NCBI RefSeq assembly: GCF_026914185.1
Contig: NC_070572.1
Location: 3,224,001 to 3,288,000, forward strand
DNA length: 64,000 nt
Source of the DNA: Puccinia triticina
Lineage: Eukaryota; Basidiomycota; Pucciniomycetes; Pucciniales; Pucciniaceae
Reading direction: 5' to 3'
Both the position numbers and the translations under genes were made by a program. Shown piece by piece: positions 11,849 through 21,269 of the stretch; position 1 is the stretch's first letter; every line of letters begins with the position of its first letter. Below the pieces are notes generated by a model. It saw nothing but the letters and a program-made list of their open reading frames with translations, was not told the DNA's origin and ran no database searches.

Positions 11849-12404
11849 CCACAGACTTCAGACCACCCAGAACCACGCCGTAGATAACCCAGGATCACCC
11901 CACAAGAGGATACCACGCTCCCAGCACACCTACCGTCACAGGCGCCTAGGTTATTGACAGTAAGTATACTCTTCATTTGAACCTTGATTATCCAGAGTGA
12001 TTTCTCTGTGTCTCTTGATTGCTTCTCTTTATTGCTTTTACATCAACCCTGCTCAAGATCAAAGGTTACTCTGTTAATCCTAGACTCAGTCTAAAAATCA
12101 GAGCAGATTAGTATTACTATTCTGTGTCCCCCCACCGTCTCCTTGGTGCGCGCAGAGGCTGTAGCCCCTGTTGGTCTTGCACAGCTGTCCTTACCACTTT
12201 TCCAGGTGGTTCAAGTAGACTTTTGAGGATCCTCCTATAAGGAGTAGATAGACCCCCTCCAGATCATACATTTCTCTTTCTTTTTACTCTTTCTTTCTCT
12301 TTCTCTCTTACTCACTGTTTGTAGTTCTTTATCCCAAGAAATACAACCAGTGTCCACCATTTTTCTTGTGTCCTGTAGCCACTATAGAGGCTCAGGCTCA
12401 CACT
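11849..12404. other. no gene seen
   Basis: Unique-looking DNA between two arrays, with pyrimidine-rich stretches (12265-12320). No open frame of note and no recognised site. Confidence 0.6.
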
Positions 12405-12850
12405 TGATGCCCGGTTTGATCGGTCATCAGGAGGTTTGAATCCTCTTGATGAACTCTGACTGGTCATCAAGAGGTTTGATTCCTCTTGATGACCAATCTG
12501 ACCGGTTATTGAGAGGTTTGATGCCTCCCAATGACCTCTGACTGGTCATTGAGAGGGTTGATTCTCTCAATGACCAGTCACATTTCCTCCCCCAGACTAA
12601 GTGCTCCTCCCCCAGGGCAGATAGGCTGTTTCCCTGTTGGTCCCCCAGTTGCCCCATTGACCAATGGCAACACCAAATGTTGTCTGTGCGTTGAAACCCC
12701 GTCTGCACAATGGATTATCTACATCCATTGGTGAAGAGGTCAGACCTCCGCATGCTCAATGGGTCGCTTGACATAGACAATGTAGCCCCATTGGGAACAT
12801 GTCTCCTGTACCAGACCGTCTCACCAATGGTATCCAATGCCAGAAGCAGG
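12405..12850. repeat. tandem palindromes with GGTCATYRAGAGG and CCATTG cores
   Basis: From 12414 to 12583 four units of about 45-55 bp each form a palindrome built of GGTCATCAAGAGG...CCTCTTGATGACC or its GGTCATTGAGAGG variant. Immediately after, to 12850, CAATGG/CCATTG recurs about nine times in both orientations. These are two more members of the element's set of short palindromic arrays. No gene is supported. Confidence 0.8.
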
Positions 12851-12869
12851 TGTGGTGGTGCACATTCTG

Positions 12870-14010
12870 TAAAGTGTGGTTTACATCTTCTAAACTTGTG
12901 GGTTACATCTTGCAAACTTGGGTTTACATCTTTTAAAATTGTGGTTTACATCTTGTAAACTTGTGGTTTTCTTGTAAACTTGTGGTTTATATCTTGTAAA
13001 CTGTAGTTTACATGCTGTAAAGTGTGGTTTACATCTTGTAAACTGTAGTTTACATCTTGTAAGCTGTAGTTTACATGCTGTAAAGTGTGGTTTACATCTT
13101 GTAAACTGTAGTTTACATGCTGTAAAGTGTGGTTTACATCTTGGAAATTGTAGTTTACATGCTGTAAAGTGTGGTTTACATCTTGTAAAATTGTGGTTTA
13201 CATCTTGTAAACCGTAGTTTACATGCTGTAAAGTGTGGCTTACATCTTGGAAACTGTAGTTTACATGCTGTAAAGTGTGTTTTACATCTTGTAAGCTGTA
13301 TTTTACATGCTTTAAAGTGTGGTTTGCATCTTGTAAACTGTAGTTTACATGCTGTAAAGTGTGGTTCACATCTTTTAAATTTGTGGTTTACGTCTTGTAA
13401 ACTTGTGGTTTACATCTTGTAAACTTGTGGTTTACATCTTGTAAACTTGTGGTTTACATCTTGTAAACTTGTGGTTTACATCTTGTAAACCTGTGGTTTA
13501 CATCTTGTAAACTGTAGTTTACATGCTGTAAAGTGTGGTTTACATCTTGTAAACTGTAGTTTACATGCTGTAAAGTGTGGTTTACATCTTGTAAACTATA
13601 GTTTACATGCTGTAAAGTGTGGTTTACATCTTGTAAACTGTAGTTTACATGCTGTAAAGTGTGGTTTACATCTTGTAAACTGTAGTTTACATGCTGTAAA
13701 GTGTGGTTTACATCTTGTAAACTGTAGTTTACATGCTGTAAAGTGTGGTTTACATCTTGTAAACTGTAGTTTACATGCTGTAAAGTGTGGTTTACATCTT
13801 GGAAATTGTAGTTTACATGCTGTAAAGTGTGGTTTACATCTTGTAAACCTGTGGTTTACATCTTGTAAACCTGTGGTTTACATCTTGTAAACCTGTGGTT
13901 TACATCTTGTTAACCCTTGTGGTTTACAACTTGTAAACTTGTGGTTTACATGCTCTAAACTTGTGGTTTATATCTTGTCAACTTTTGGTTTATTTACATC
14001 TTGTTAACTT
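12870..14010 (+). repeat. palindromic satellite, 42-bp higher-order TGTAAAC array
   Basis: Much of the array is a two-part unit of about 42 bp that alternates TGTAAACTGTAGTTTACATG and CTGTAAAGTGTGGTTTACAT. It is interrupted by a run of simple 22-bp units with CTTGTGG spacers (13380-13500) and ends in degenerate units. The long minus-strand frame 12890-13369 is a consequence of the repeat period and not a gene. Confidence 0.9.
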
Positions 14011-14957
14011 ATAGTTTAAATCTTGTCCATGTAAGTTTTGTTTGCCTTTTTTTAGCTGTACATTTTTCAAAGGGAGGGCGCCATAGGATTCTTCCTTGCC
14101 CGTCCCCTTCTAGGGAGGCCCGAACCGTCTAATCTCATCAAGGGTTCCAGGTCTCCCAATGTGTAAGTCGACTGCATGAAGAGCCCCTCCTTTTGGCTGA
14201 TGAAGGCCGTAAGGCTTGTTCAGCGTGCCCGTGTGCGCTGGGCGCTTAGGGCGCCAAGAGGGGTCTCCTCCGCAAGACAGCTCTTTAGTGTTATTAGGAG
14301 GAGGTTTCTTAGGAGAGCCAAATGTGAGCCCCTAGAACTTGGCTTCTGAGAGCCTGAGACATTAGGTAGACCCAAACCTCTAAGAAGCAAGCATTGTTGT
14401 TGCACACGCGTCAAGTAACTGAATAAGACCCACATCACAATACAAGGTTCTTATTGTGTTTTTCAAGAAGCTTGGACGATTTCAGTAATTTTTTATTTCA
14501 TGTTATGGATTTATTTTCAGCTTCCAGATAGACTTTGCGCTTAAATATCCCACAGCCATCCTTTGATTGTAGTGTGTGTAACAGTCCTGAGCTTGGTCGG
14601 TCCCTCCGTTCAGGCAGAGGGCAGCAGCCTAGCTACATGATGAGGGGCAGCTGGGAGGGGAAAAAAGCCTCTCTGGTTCCAAATATGAGGTTTTTTTTTT
14701 CCAAAAGTCTACTCCCTGACCATCATCTGGAGAATGATGGCTCAGGGATTAGATTTAGGCTTGGGCCTCATCTGACACCTGTCAATACTAAGCGTGGAGT
14801 AAACATGAAAGATATGGGATCTGCCAGGATCTACCCCAAATAAAACTTTGTGAATGTGTCCAAGCTTCGTGAAAAACACAATATGTAATATTCCTAATGC
14901 CACAGCTTTCTCTGATGGGGAGTAGTGTCTGATGTACAGATTGTAGCAATCTGATTT
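14011..14957. other. no gene supported
   Basis: Mixed-composition DNA between the last palindromic array and the captured recombinase fragment. AAGAAGCTTGG near 14466 and CAAGCTTCG near 14861 are short inverse matches. Frames of up to 102 codons have no recognisable features. Confidence 0.5.
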
Positions 14958-15596
14958 TCAGCATCCTAAGTGACAGGTCTGATCTACCGGTACCCCTAAA
15001 GCGTTCTGCAGGGAAGCGCCTCCGACCTGGAAGGAATGGCCTGATATGCCAGTGTACCCACCATTGGACAGGAGCTGCTGGATGAGTTGGACCGCGTCGG
15101 CGCGGGTCAAGTTGAATTGGTCGGGGCCGTGTTGGTAACTGAAGAGTACCCCGTCTGAACCTGGAGCGGCTTGTCGCAACGCAGGATGGCTGCTACTGGG
15201 CAGAGGAGCCCGCCCAGCCGTTTTAAATGGAGTAGTTGGGGCTCTCCGGGCTTGGCGGTCTTTGCTCCTCGGAGAGGCAATGAGACCAGGTTAGAATCAA
15301 GGGTTATGCAATGTCCCTCAACAATGGTGTCCTTGACTAAAACGGTTGAAGATGGCTCAGGTTGTCCTGTCGCGTTTGAGCAGGTCAGCTCAGCTAGTCG
15401 GGCCATCCCCCAGAACGCCACCACCGCCATATCGAATATCGCCCTGGATTTGGGGGGGCCGTCCTTCATGCACTTGGCCAGATAGAGGAGGTGGTGAAGC
15501 TGTATTGCTTTCTTGGGTGGACGCGGCGGTTCGGTCGCATCTAACCATGCGGAGGACCGAAGGAGCACCGCCACCTTCCCAAAGGACTCTGTCATC
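14958..15596 (-). pseudogene. captured tyrosine-recombinase fragment
   Basis: Two minus-strand frames, joined by a frameshift near 15140, match the C-terminal half of the recombinase at 20103-21143. The first contains VVAFWGMARLAELT and LRGAKTAKPGE; the second contains GISGHSFQVGGAS. The catalytic H-x-x-R box of the complete copy (HSFRVGG) is HSFQVGG here, and the sequence ends before the tyrosine nucleophile, so it cannot be active. It begins exactly at the inner edge of the right terminal repeat (15597), consistent with capture of a retrotransposon fragment by the TIR element. Confidence 0.85.
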
Positions 15597-16346
15597 ATCC
15601 CGGCGAGCTGGATACAGGTATCCGGCTCGCCGCGAGGAAATCATCTCGCTGTAACCAGCTCACTCCAGCTAGCCGGGAGGATTTCCTCTCGACGAGCTGG
15701 CAGCTATCTGGGAGGAAGCCCTCTCGGAGAGCTGGCAGCTAGCCGGGAAGAAGCCCTCTCGACGAGCTGGCAGCTATCCGGGAGGAAGCCCTCTCGGCGA
15801 GCTGGATACCCGTAACAAACTCTCCGGAAGGGCTTCCACCTGTAGCTGCCAGCTTGGTGGCTTGGGCAACGCGGGGTTGATTAACTTGTCGGACATCTCT
15901 GGTCCGACGAGTTGAACCTGTCGAGTTGAGATGTCCGACAAGTCGAACTTGTCGGACCCACACCCGTTGGACAAGCTAGTCCGACCGGTGAACCTGTCGG
16001 ACAGGTCTGTCCGACTGGGGAACTCGTCGGACATACAGGTCCGACCAGTGGAAGCCGGTCGGACAGACATGTCCGAAAGCTCCTCGGACGATGTGGTCCG
16101 ACCAGCCAGTCCGAGGGAAGCTCGGGCTGCGCTGTCCGACTGCAGAGCGGTCAAACAAGTCCGACGGGTGGTCGGGCCAAGCTGCTCGAGGACCCGTCGA
16201 GCAGAAATGTCCGCCTTCTGCTCAAACGGGGGGATCCGACGGGTGGGCTCCACCACCCGTCGGACGGCCATGTCCGGCAACTGGTCAGACATGCCTGTCC
16301 GAGCTCTTGTCGGACAAGCATGTCCGAGGGGATAATCCATGCAGTG
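15597..16346 (-). repeat. right long terminal inverted repeat
   Basis: Mirror copy of 1669-2554. The GTCGGAC array is outermost (about 15885-16346) and the GCTGGCAGCTATCC array is inside (15597-15880). Similarity to the left copy is high over the full 750 bp, with fewer units of the inner repeat. Confidence 0.88.
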
Positions 16347-16349
16347 CCA

Positions 16350-17190
16350 TTCCAAATGAAACCAATGTACTTCTGTTCAAGCAGGAACGGGGAGTATTTT
16401 GTTGTACTAGTTTTCACCCCAAGTTTGTCCAACCTTTTCACAACATCCGTCATCAGGGTCTGGGAATTGACCCTCTTCACGAAGAGGTTGTCATCTACCC
16501 AACGGAAAATGTTCATCACATCAAATTCTGCTAGCATCAATTTTTTCCAGGCGTCCGGGGGTCTGCCAAAGGAGCCGCAGCCTGCGACACCGCCAAACGT
16601 TATTCTTGTATCCAATAGCAGTTTATCGTCAAAGTCCCTTACCATGAGGTAAGGCCATTGATCAGGGGCCGTGGGGATTTGGCAGTATGCCTTTTCCCAA
16701 TCAAAAAGTGCCAAGAGCACTGGCTCCTTTAAGTCTTTGAGGAAGTTCGCCACAGTGTTGAAGTCATCCCACGTTGTCTTGAAGTCACAGGTGTCCATGA
16801 AAGAGTTGACCGACGGGATCTCCTCCCTACCGTGCGGAAAAGATAGGTCATTTATTGGCCTCAGCAACCTGTTGCCGTTTATTACGGCCCCTAGAGGGTT
16901 TGTACGGAAGAATGGGAACCGTTTGGCTACTTGGTCATAGGTAAACGGTCCAAACATCCTTCTGGCTTTTAGTTCTTTGTGGATTTACTCTTTGATCTTT
17001 GCTTTTGCTAGCAAGGCAAAGGTGTGCAGTAGGTTATGTTTCCTGCCAACCTGTGTACCGGGATGCCCTGGTCAAAACCAGACCGGAATCCTTCTAGCAC
17101 TTCCTGAAACTCTGGTAACAAGCGTGCTGTTTCCAAGGCTGTTTCCCACACTCCGATGTTCATCTTGCGTGATATGGACACGGGCCAGTC
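16350..17190 (-). pseudogene. YR-retrotransposon copy A, RT N-terminal part
   Basis: The open part (16350-16957) holds the RT finger and palm: MFGPFTYDQ, RTNPLGAVING, FDWEKAY, FGGVAGCGSFGRP and the catalytic region FRWVDDNLFVK, all aligned with the complete copy at 21270-22988. It is cut at 16349 by the TIR element. The upstream part (to about 17190) is still recognisable (EGFRSGFDQGIPVH) but contains a frameshift near 17015 and an in-frame TAA near 16985, so this copy is dead independent of the insertions. Confidence 0.85.
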
Positions 17191-17547
17191 ACCTAATTGG
17201 TCTTCCGCGTTTTCTTCTTGTACGTGCTCCCAATTTCTCTCACATGTGGGGCGCTCTTATTGTATGGGACACATTTGAGATTAGTCAGCAATTGCTTAAC
17301 ATGTTCATTGCTACTAAGACTTAATCTTAAATTGCCGAGTTCAATGTACCACTGGGTGGTGAGGTGTCTATTGACAACCCCCCTGAAGCCATGAGTTTTA
17401 ATTGAATAAAAAATCAAAATGAACCCGCTAACTAATAAGATTTCCCCTTATTGTAAACCCTTCCTGCATTACCTCCCCCATTCCCAATCCCACCACGATT
17501 CCCGCTTCCCCCCCATGTCCGCCATTGCCTTGTGCCCCTCCTTTGTC
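17191..17547. other. spacer between RT and gag-like parts of copy A
   Basis: Non-coding spacer at the position where copy B has 22989-23236. Nothing further recognised. Confidence 0.5.
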
Positions 17548-18335
17548 TCAATCGTTGATGCTAGGCCCCAAACAATTGCTTTTGAAACCACCTTGTTTAG
17601 AGTGTTGATCTTTGGACCCGCTTGGTCCCTTTGGGATATCTAATCCTGGTCGCGTAGAAAGAGCTCCCCCTTTTGGTGTAATTTGTTGAAGGTGGAGAGG
17701 AATCTTGCTTGACTGGTTGTCTTTCTTGGCCGTTGGTTGGCCTGTGATTGGGTCCCAACCAAACCTGCAACCCCCTACGGCGTAAGGGTTATCTTTGAAC
17801 TCATCCTCTTCAAATTGGAGCACTTTTGAGTGTACTGTGGATACAATCTCCTTCTGGTAAATTGAAATGTTTGCCACCAACAAGGACCCATCCGGCATTG
17901 TCACCCGGTGCGTAAGAACGTTAGTCCGTACGTGGATATCATAGGGTAGCGTTGTCATAAATCCTTCTCTTTTGATGATTTGATCACAATTTTTCTTGTG
18001 GAGTGGTAGCCAGACTGCAAGGTTGGCTTGGCTGGGTATTTTAACTACTGCTTCAAAAAAAACCTGATGGTTCACTGACCATTCTTGGTAGGTCTGGAGG
18101 TATTTGCATGGGTATGGGTACCCGTTGTAGCGGTCTTTGTCCCCGTTGTCTGACTTCATCCTCTTTTTGGCTTGATAAGCTAGCGCCCGATCCTGCCAGA
18201 CCTTGTTGAAAATGGTCAGCGGGAGTGGCGCCCTGAAAGCGAGGAGGTTCCTCTCAAAAAACGGCGTAAATCCTAGATTGTCATTGGTTGGGATTGCGGC
18301 GTCGTTGAAGAGGACCGGTGTTCCGGTCAGGTAGG
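17548..18335 (-). pseudogene. YR-retrotransposon copy A, gag-like protein fragment
   Basis: Minus-strand protein aligned with the 23237-24313 protein of copy B. Shared landmarks are APLPLTIFNKVWQDRALA, a W-x-x-NH segment, RGEGFMTTLPYDI-like text (REGFMTTLPYDIHVRTN) and NPYAVGG. Its N-terminal third is missing beyond about 18335, where unrelated GC-rich DNA begins. The C-terminus is Gly/Ser/Lys-rich, as expected of a nucleic-acid-binding gag-like product. Confidence 0.75.
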
Positions 18336-18627
18336 GCCGAAGAGCGCAGGCAGAGGTTGATCAGCAGCGCCTCCCCCGGGGGAGGCGCGGCACCCCGCAA
18401 CTGAGTTCGCAGTGGTCAAGCGCTGAAACCTAGTTGGTTGAGGAGCAACCGGTACCGGCCTGCAGCAGCCGACCCGGAACCACGACTCCATCGGATTCAG
18501 CCGATCTCAGCTTACCTATCAACCCCGCTGATCAGGAAAACTTTTTTCGCCGACTAAGGAAAACTTAGGACCCTCGCCGATCAGGAAACATTTCAAATGT
18601 TAGGTGGATCAGGACACTAACAGTATG
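18336..18627. other. GC-rich junction with 22-bp perfect palindrome
   Basis: A perfect palindrome with arm GCGCCTCCCCC lies at 18366-18387. Three CCGATC/GCCGATCAGG motifs follow. This may be the terminal region of one of the adjoining YR elements, but no repeat partner was found. Confidence 0.45.
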
Positions 18628-19590
18628 TCAAATTTGATAGCAGCAGCGACGGCGACTGTGAAACAGATCGCCGGCATCAGCAACACTCAGGCGGATACAC
18701 AAGAACAGAGGGATACAACGTAGCCAAGGCTGACTCGAGAGTCGTCCACGCAGGTGCAAGACCAGCAGGACAAAATAGAAGTGGAAGGACTACCCACCCA
18801 AAAATTCCAGCCCCGCCTTCCAAAAGACCAAAGAAGGTCACCATCAAAGCCTCAACGAGGAGAATCCGGACCAGATTGATATCGCGGGCTCCAGAAGGCA
18901 AGGAAGGAGAGATAGAGGAGGGGCTTGATGGGTTAGGGAAAGAAGGATCAAAGGGGGCAGAGGAGATATGGGAAGAAATAGGAGGTGAAGGAGAGCAAGG
19001 GACAAAAGGAACCAAACCCTCGTCAGGTAACCTCAGCGAACTCAAAACAGATCCATAAACGGAAAAGGGGTCATGATGCTGAGATTTTCTGCAACACTTG
19101 CACTGTCCAACAGAGAATCCAGTAGGAGTAGCGGGGAGAGTGGAGGCAGGTTTGGCAGGACAGTGGCTTGGGAAGATGGACATCAAAGTGGCAATGCTAG
19201 AAGCATTCAAGAAAGGGATGGCGGCAGAAGCAGAGGGAAAGTTGGGTCAGGCAGAAGTTTTCTACCAAATCAGCGCCGGTCTTGGCGGGAAACCAAGAGG
19301 GGAGAACACCAAGCAATCAAGCCCAACTACCACCCAGACAGCCACTACCGCCAAATCACTGGCAACCCCATCCACAAGGGTACAGACATCCCTCACCAAC
19401 CCCCCTCACACCATCCAACCTCCCATCCATTTCAGGTTTTAAAGTACCGGTCCCGGTCCCTGCAATCACCCGTCGAACTCAAGACTTTGACGAAATGTCA
19501 ATCGGTTTTGCGCAGGGTGCCACCTCTCCCATTAGCACTCCTGGACTCAACCCACCTCCCGCTGCGCTCCCGGTAAGTGCACAGAAAATG
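18628..19590 (+). pseudogene. third YR-retrotransposon, gag-like 5' end on the plus strand
   Basis: Starting with MSNLIAAATATV at 18626-18628, the plus strand shows a broken chain of frames: a Lys/Arg-rich stretch, a Glu/Gly-rich stretch, then MLEAFKKGMAAEAEGKLGQA (near 19190). The last aligns loosely with the helical MAKMVQAEKAGDDAKVERYM region of the copy B gag-like protein. In-frame stops interrupt it (TAG near 18722, TGA near 18880). It is the opposite orientation to copies A and B and is cut off near 19590, where DNA resembling copy B's far end starts. The minus-strand frame 18677-19210 is its shadow. Confidence 0.45.
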
Positions 19591-20102
19591 CCTGTCCATT
19601 CACGCCGGGACGCCTCGGGGAGGTCACCAGGGAAAGCTAAGAGGTGGCCATGAGGCGGTAACCCCAGGCCTCTCTGTGCCGCAGCCACCCAGCGGCGGCT
19701 GCGGCGCGTTTCTTTGGCGCTCACTTTGTCTAGTAGCGCTGGCACTACTAACTGCTCACATGTTGAGAGTCCCGGAAGTCAGGGAGTGACTCCCCAAGAC
19801 TCTCGTGTGCGGGTCGGGGGGAGGATGGTCCCCGATCCTTTGTGCTGCGCTCTCGTGGAGCTTCTCCCCGCGGAACAGGGAGAAGTCCCAGAGGGAGGAG
19901 AGGCAACGGACCGGATCCTCCTGGAGCAGAAAGCCCCCGGAGGGAGTGTGGGCGAAGGCGCTAGACCCATTACTCTGGCTTGGGGAAGCACAGAGCCGGG
20001 CGCCTGACTGCCTTCTGCTCTTATCACACACTTGGAGGAGTAGAGTTTGGGATTTCATCGAAGGGGGTAAAGTTTTTATTGAGACCAGCATCTTTGTAGT
20101 TC
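19591..20102. other. 3' terminal region of YR-retrotransposon copy B
   Basis: GC-rich non-coding DNA after the recombinase stop, with imperfect inverted repeats (for example CTTCTCCC...GGGAGAAG near 19861-19885). A stretch around 19540-19580 (CCACCTCCCGCTGCGCTCC) recurs in the same orientation at 25205-25235, compatible with split direct repeats. No gene supported. Confidence 0.5.
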
Positions 20103-21143
20103 TCATAGGATTTCGCTGGTATCGTTGCTTTCCTCTTTGGTGTATTCCCTGATGTAAACCTTGTAACAATCGGAGGTCCAGCGGCCGAGCCAGCGGAGGC
20201 CGTCTTTGTGGACGCCAGCCTCGCGCAGGAAGGAGGTCCCTCCAACTCTGAAGGAGTGGCCAGAGATCCCCGTGCACCCGTGTTCGTTCCAGAACTGAGA
20301 CAGTGCGCGGCACGCTGCCGGTTTGGTAAGGTGAACTCGACTACCGGACTCCCAATATCCGAACAGGGAGGTGTTTTGCCCCGCGGCATTCTTGATCCTT
20401 CTTTCGAGGGCTGGGAGCGGGCAGATCATCATCTTCCTCGCAGCCAGGTGGATCTCTTGGATTTCGCCGGGACTGGCTGTCTTGGCGCCGCGGATTGTTA
20501 GTGTAGCTTTCCTTTTGAGGTTCACCGTCTGGAAGCAAACATCTCCGACAAGCACCGAAGCCGATTCCCGGAGGGGACCTATTTGGTCATTGTAGGTGAG
20601 CTCCCCTAGCCGGGCTAGGCCCCAAAAGGCGACTATCACTAGGTCTAGGAGGGCTTTCTGGAACTCGGTCCCCTCGATCCACGCCGATGTGAGCATTACC
20701 AGGTGTCTAATCAAAACTGCTCTTTTCTTGGGTTTGGCGGACTGTTCCGCGTCGATATACGCTGAGGACTTCAAGAGGACGTTGACTTTGTTTTTGGTTT
20801 CATAAGGGTACGGAGCGTTGTGCATCGTATGCCACATTTGGAGGCCGGCCAAGTATTTGGCGAGGGTTACCGATGACACTTTGTGAGGGGCTTGGCACTC
20901 GAAGGTCCTACCCGCCCAATAACAGAAATCATAGACATCTTTGGCGGAAAGCGGGATCTGGAAAGGGATTCGTCCTGTGCTCTCTGCGAACTTGAGATAT
21001 TTCTTGACAGCGGAGTTGTAGCAGTTCAATGTATTCCAGCGGTACCCAAGAAGGAAGTGTTTGTCTTGGGTTGAGAGGTCTTGGGGAGAAGACCCCTTCT
21101 TGGCTAAGGTCGTTAGACTCTCTAGTTTCTCGGCAGAGGCCAT
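20103..21143 (-). CDS. tyrosine recombinase of YR-retrotransposon copy B
   Basis: A complete 346-residue protein. The N-terminal half is a helical core-binding domain (YNSAVKKYLKFAE, YWAGRTFECQ). The catalytic half has the first Arg in AFWGLARLGELTY (about residue 187), HSFRVGG carrying the H-x-x-R pair (about residue 296) and LRWLGRWTSDCYKVYIREY holding the tyrosine nucleophile. All catalytic residues are present. It is expected to integrate the circular cDNA of the retrotransposon in the nucleus. It starts at ATG 21143, about 125 bp after the RT stop, in the same direction. Length fits DIRS/Ngaro recombinases. Confidence 0.93.
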   Translation of the reverse strand: MASAEKLESLTTLAKKGSSPQDLSTQDKHFLLGYRWNTLNCYNSAVKKYLKFAESTGRIPFQIPLSAKDVYDFCYWAGRTFECQAPHKVSSVTLAKYLAGLQMWHTMHNAPYPYETKNKVNVLLKSSAYIDAEQSAKPKKRAVLIRHLVMLTSAWIEGTEFQKALLDLVIVAFWGLARLGELTYNDQIGPLRESASVLVGDVCFQTVNLKRKATLTIRGAKTASPGEIQEIHLAARKMMICPLPALERRIKNAAGQNTSLFGYWESGSRVHLTKPAACRALSQFWNEHGCTGISGHSFRVGGTSFLREAGVHKDGLRWLGRWTSDCYKVYIREYTKEESNDTSEIL

Positions 21144-21269
21144 ATGGGATGGGGCGCGTTCTGATAAGTCACACGGAAAGGGGAAGAAGTAGGTTTTTAT
21201 TTCTGGGGCATAGGAGGTGTAGGAGGCACAAAGGGGGGACAGCCTTATCGGAGAGGGACGGGAAGAAGA

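Larger units (their letters stand above)
1669..16346. mobile_element. 14.7-kb CACTA-like TIR element without visible transposase
   Basis: The left end reads CACTGCATGAATTATCCCC and the right end is its reverse complement with one change. CCA flanks both sides (1666-1668, 16347-16349). Removing the element plus one CCA restores the RT reading frame across FIWNG/SNKTV, as in the complete copy. CACTR ends, a 3-bp duplication and dense subterminal repeats are typical of CACTA/EnSpm-type elements. No transposase-like frame was found inside. The interior carries one small gene (10212-10726), several palindromic satellites, three foldback elements and a captured recombinase fragment. It is probably non-autonomous, or its mobility gene is not recognisable. 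Confidence 0.85.

Noticed and set aside
12890..13369. 159-codon minus-strand frame over the TGTAAAC array
   Set aside because: A repeat-phase artefact; the same array is open by chance in other frames too.
3130..14010. TGTAAAC motifs as forkhead binding sites
   Set aside because: The forkhead core is GTAAACA; these units read GTAAACC or GTAAACT, so the match is not exact.
18677..19210. 177-codon minus-strand frame
   Set aside because: It overlaps the plus-strand gag-like fragment and mirrors its Pro/Ser composition.
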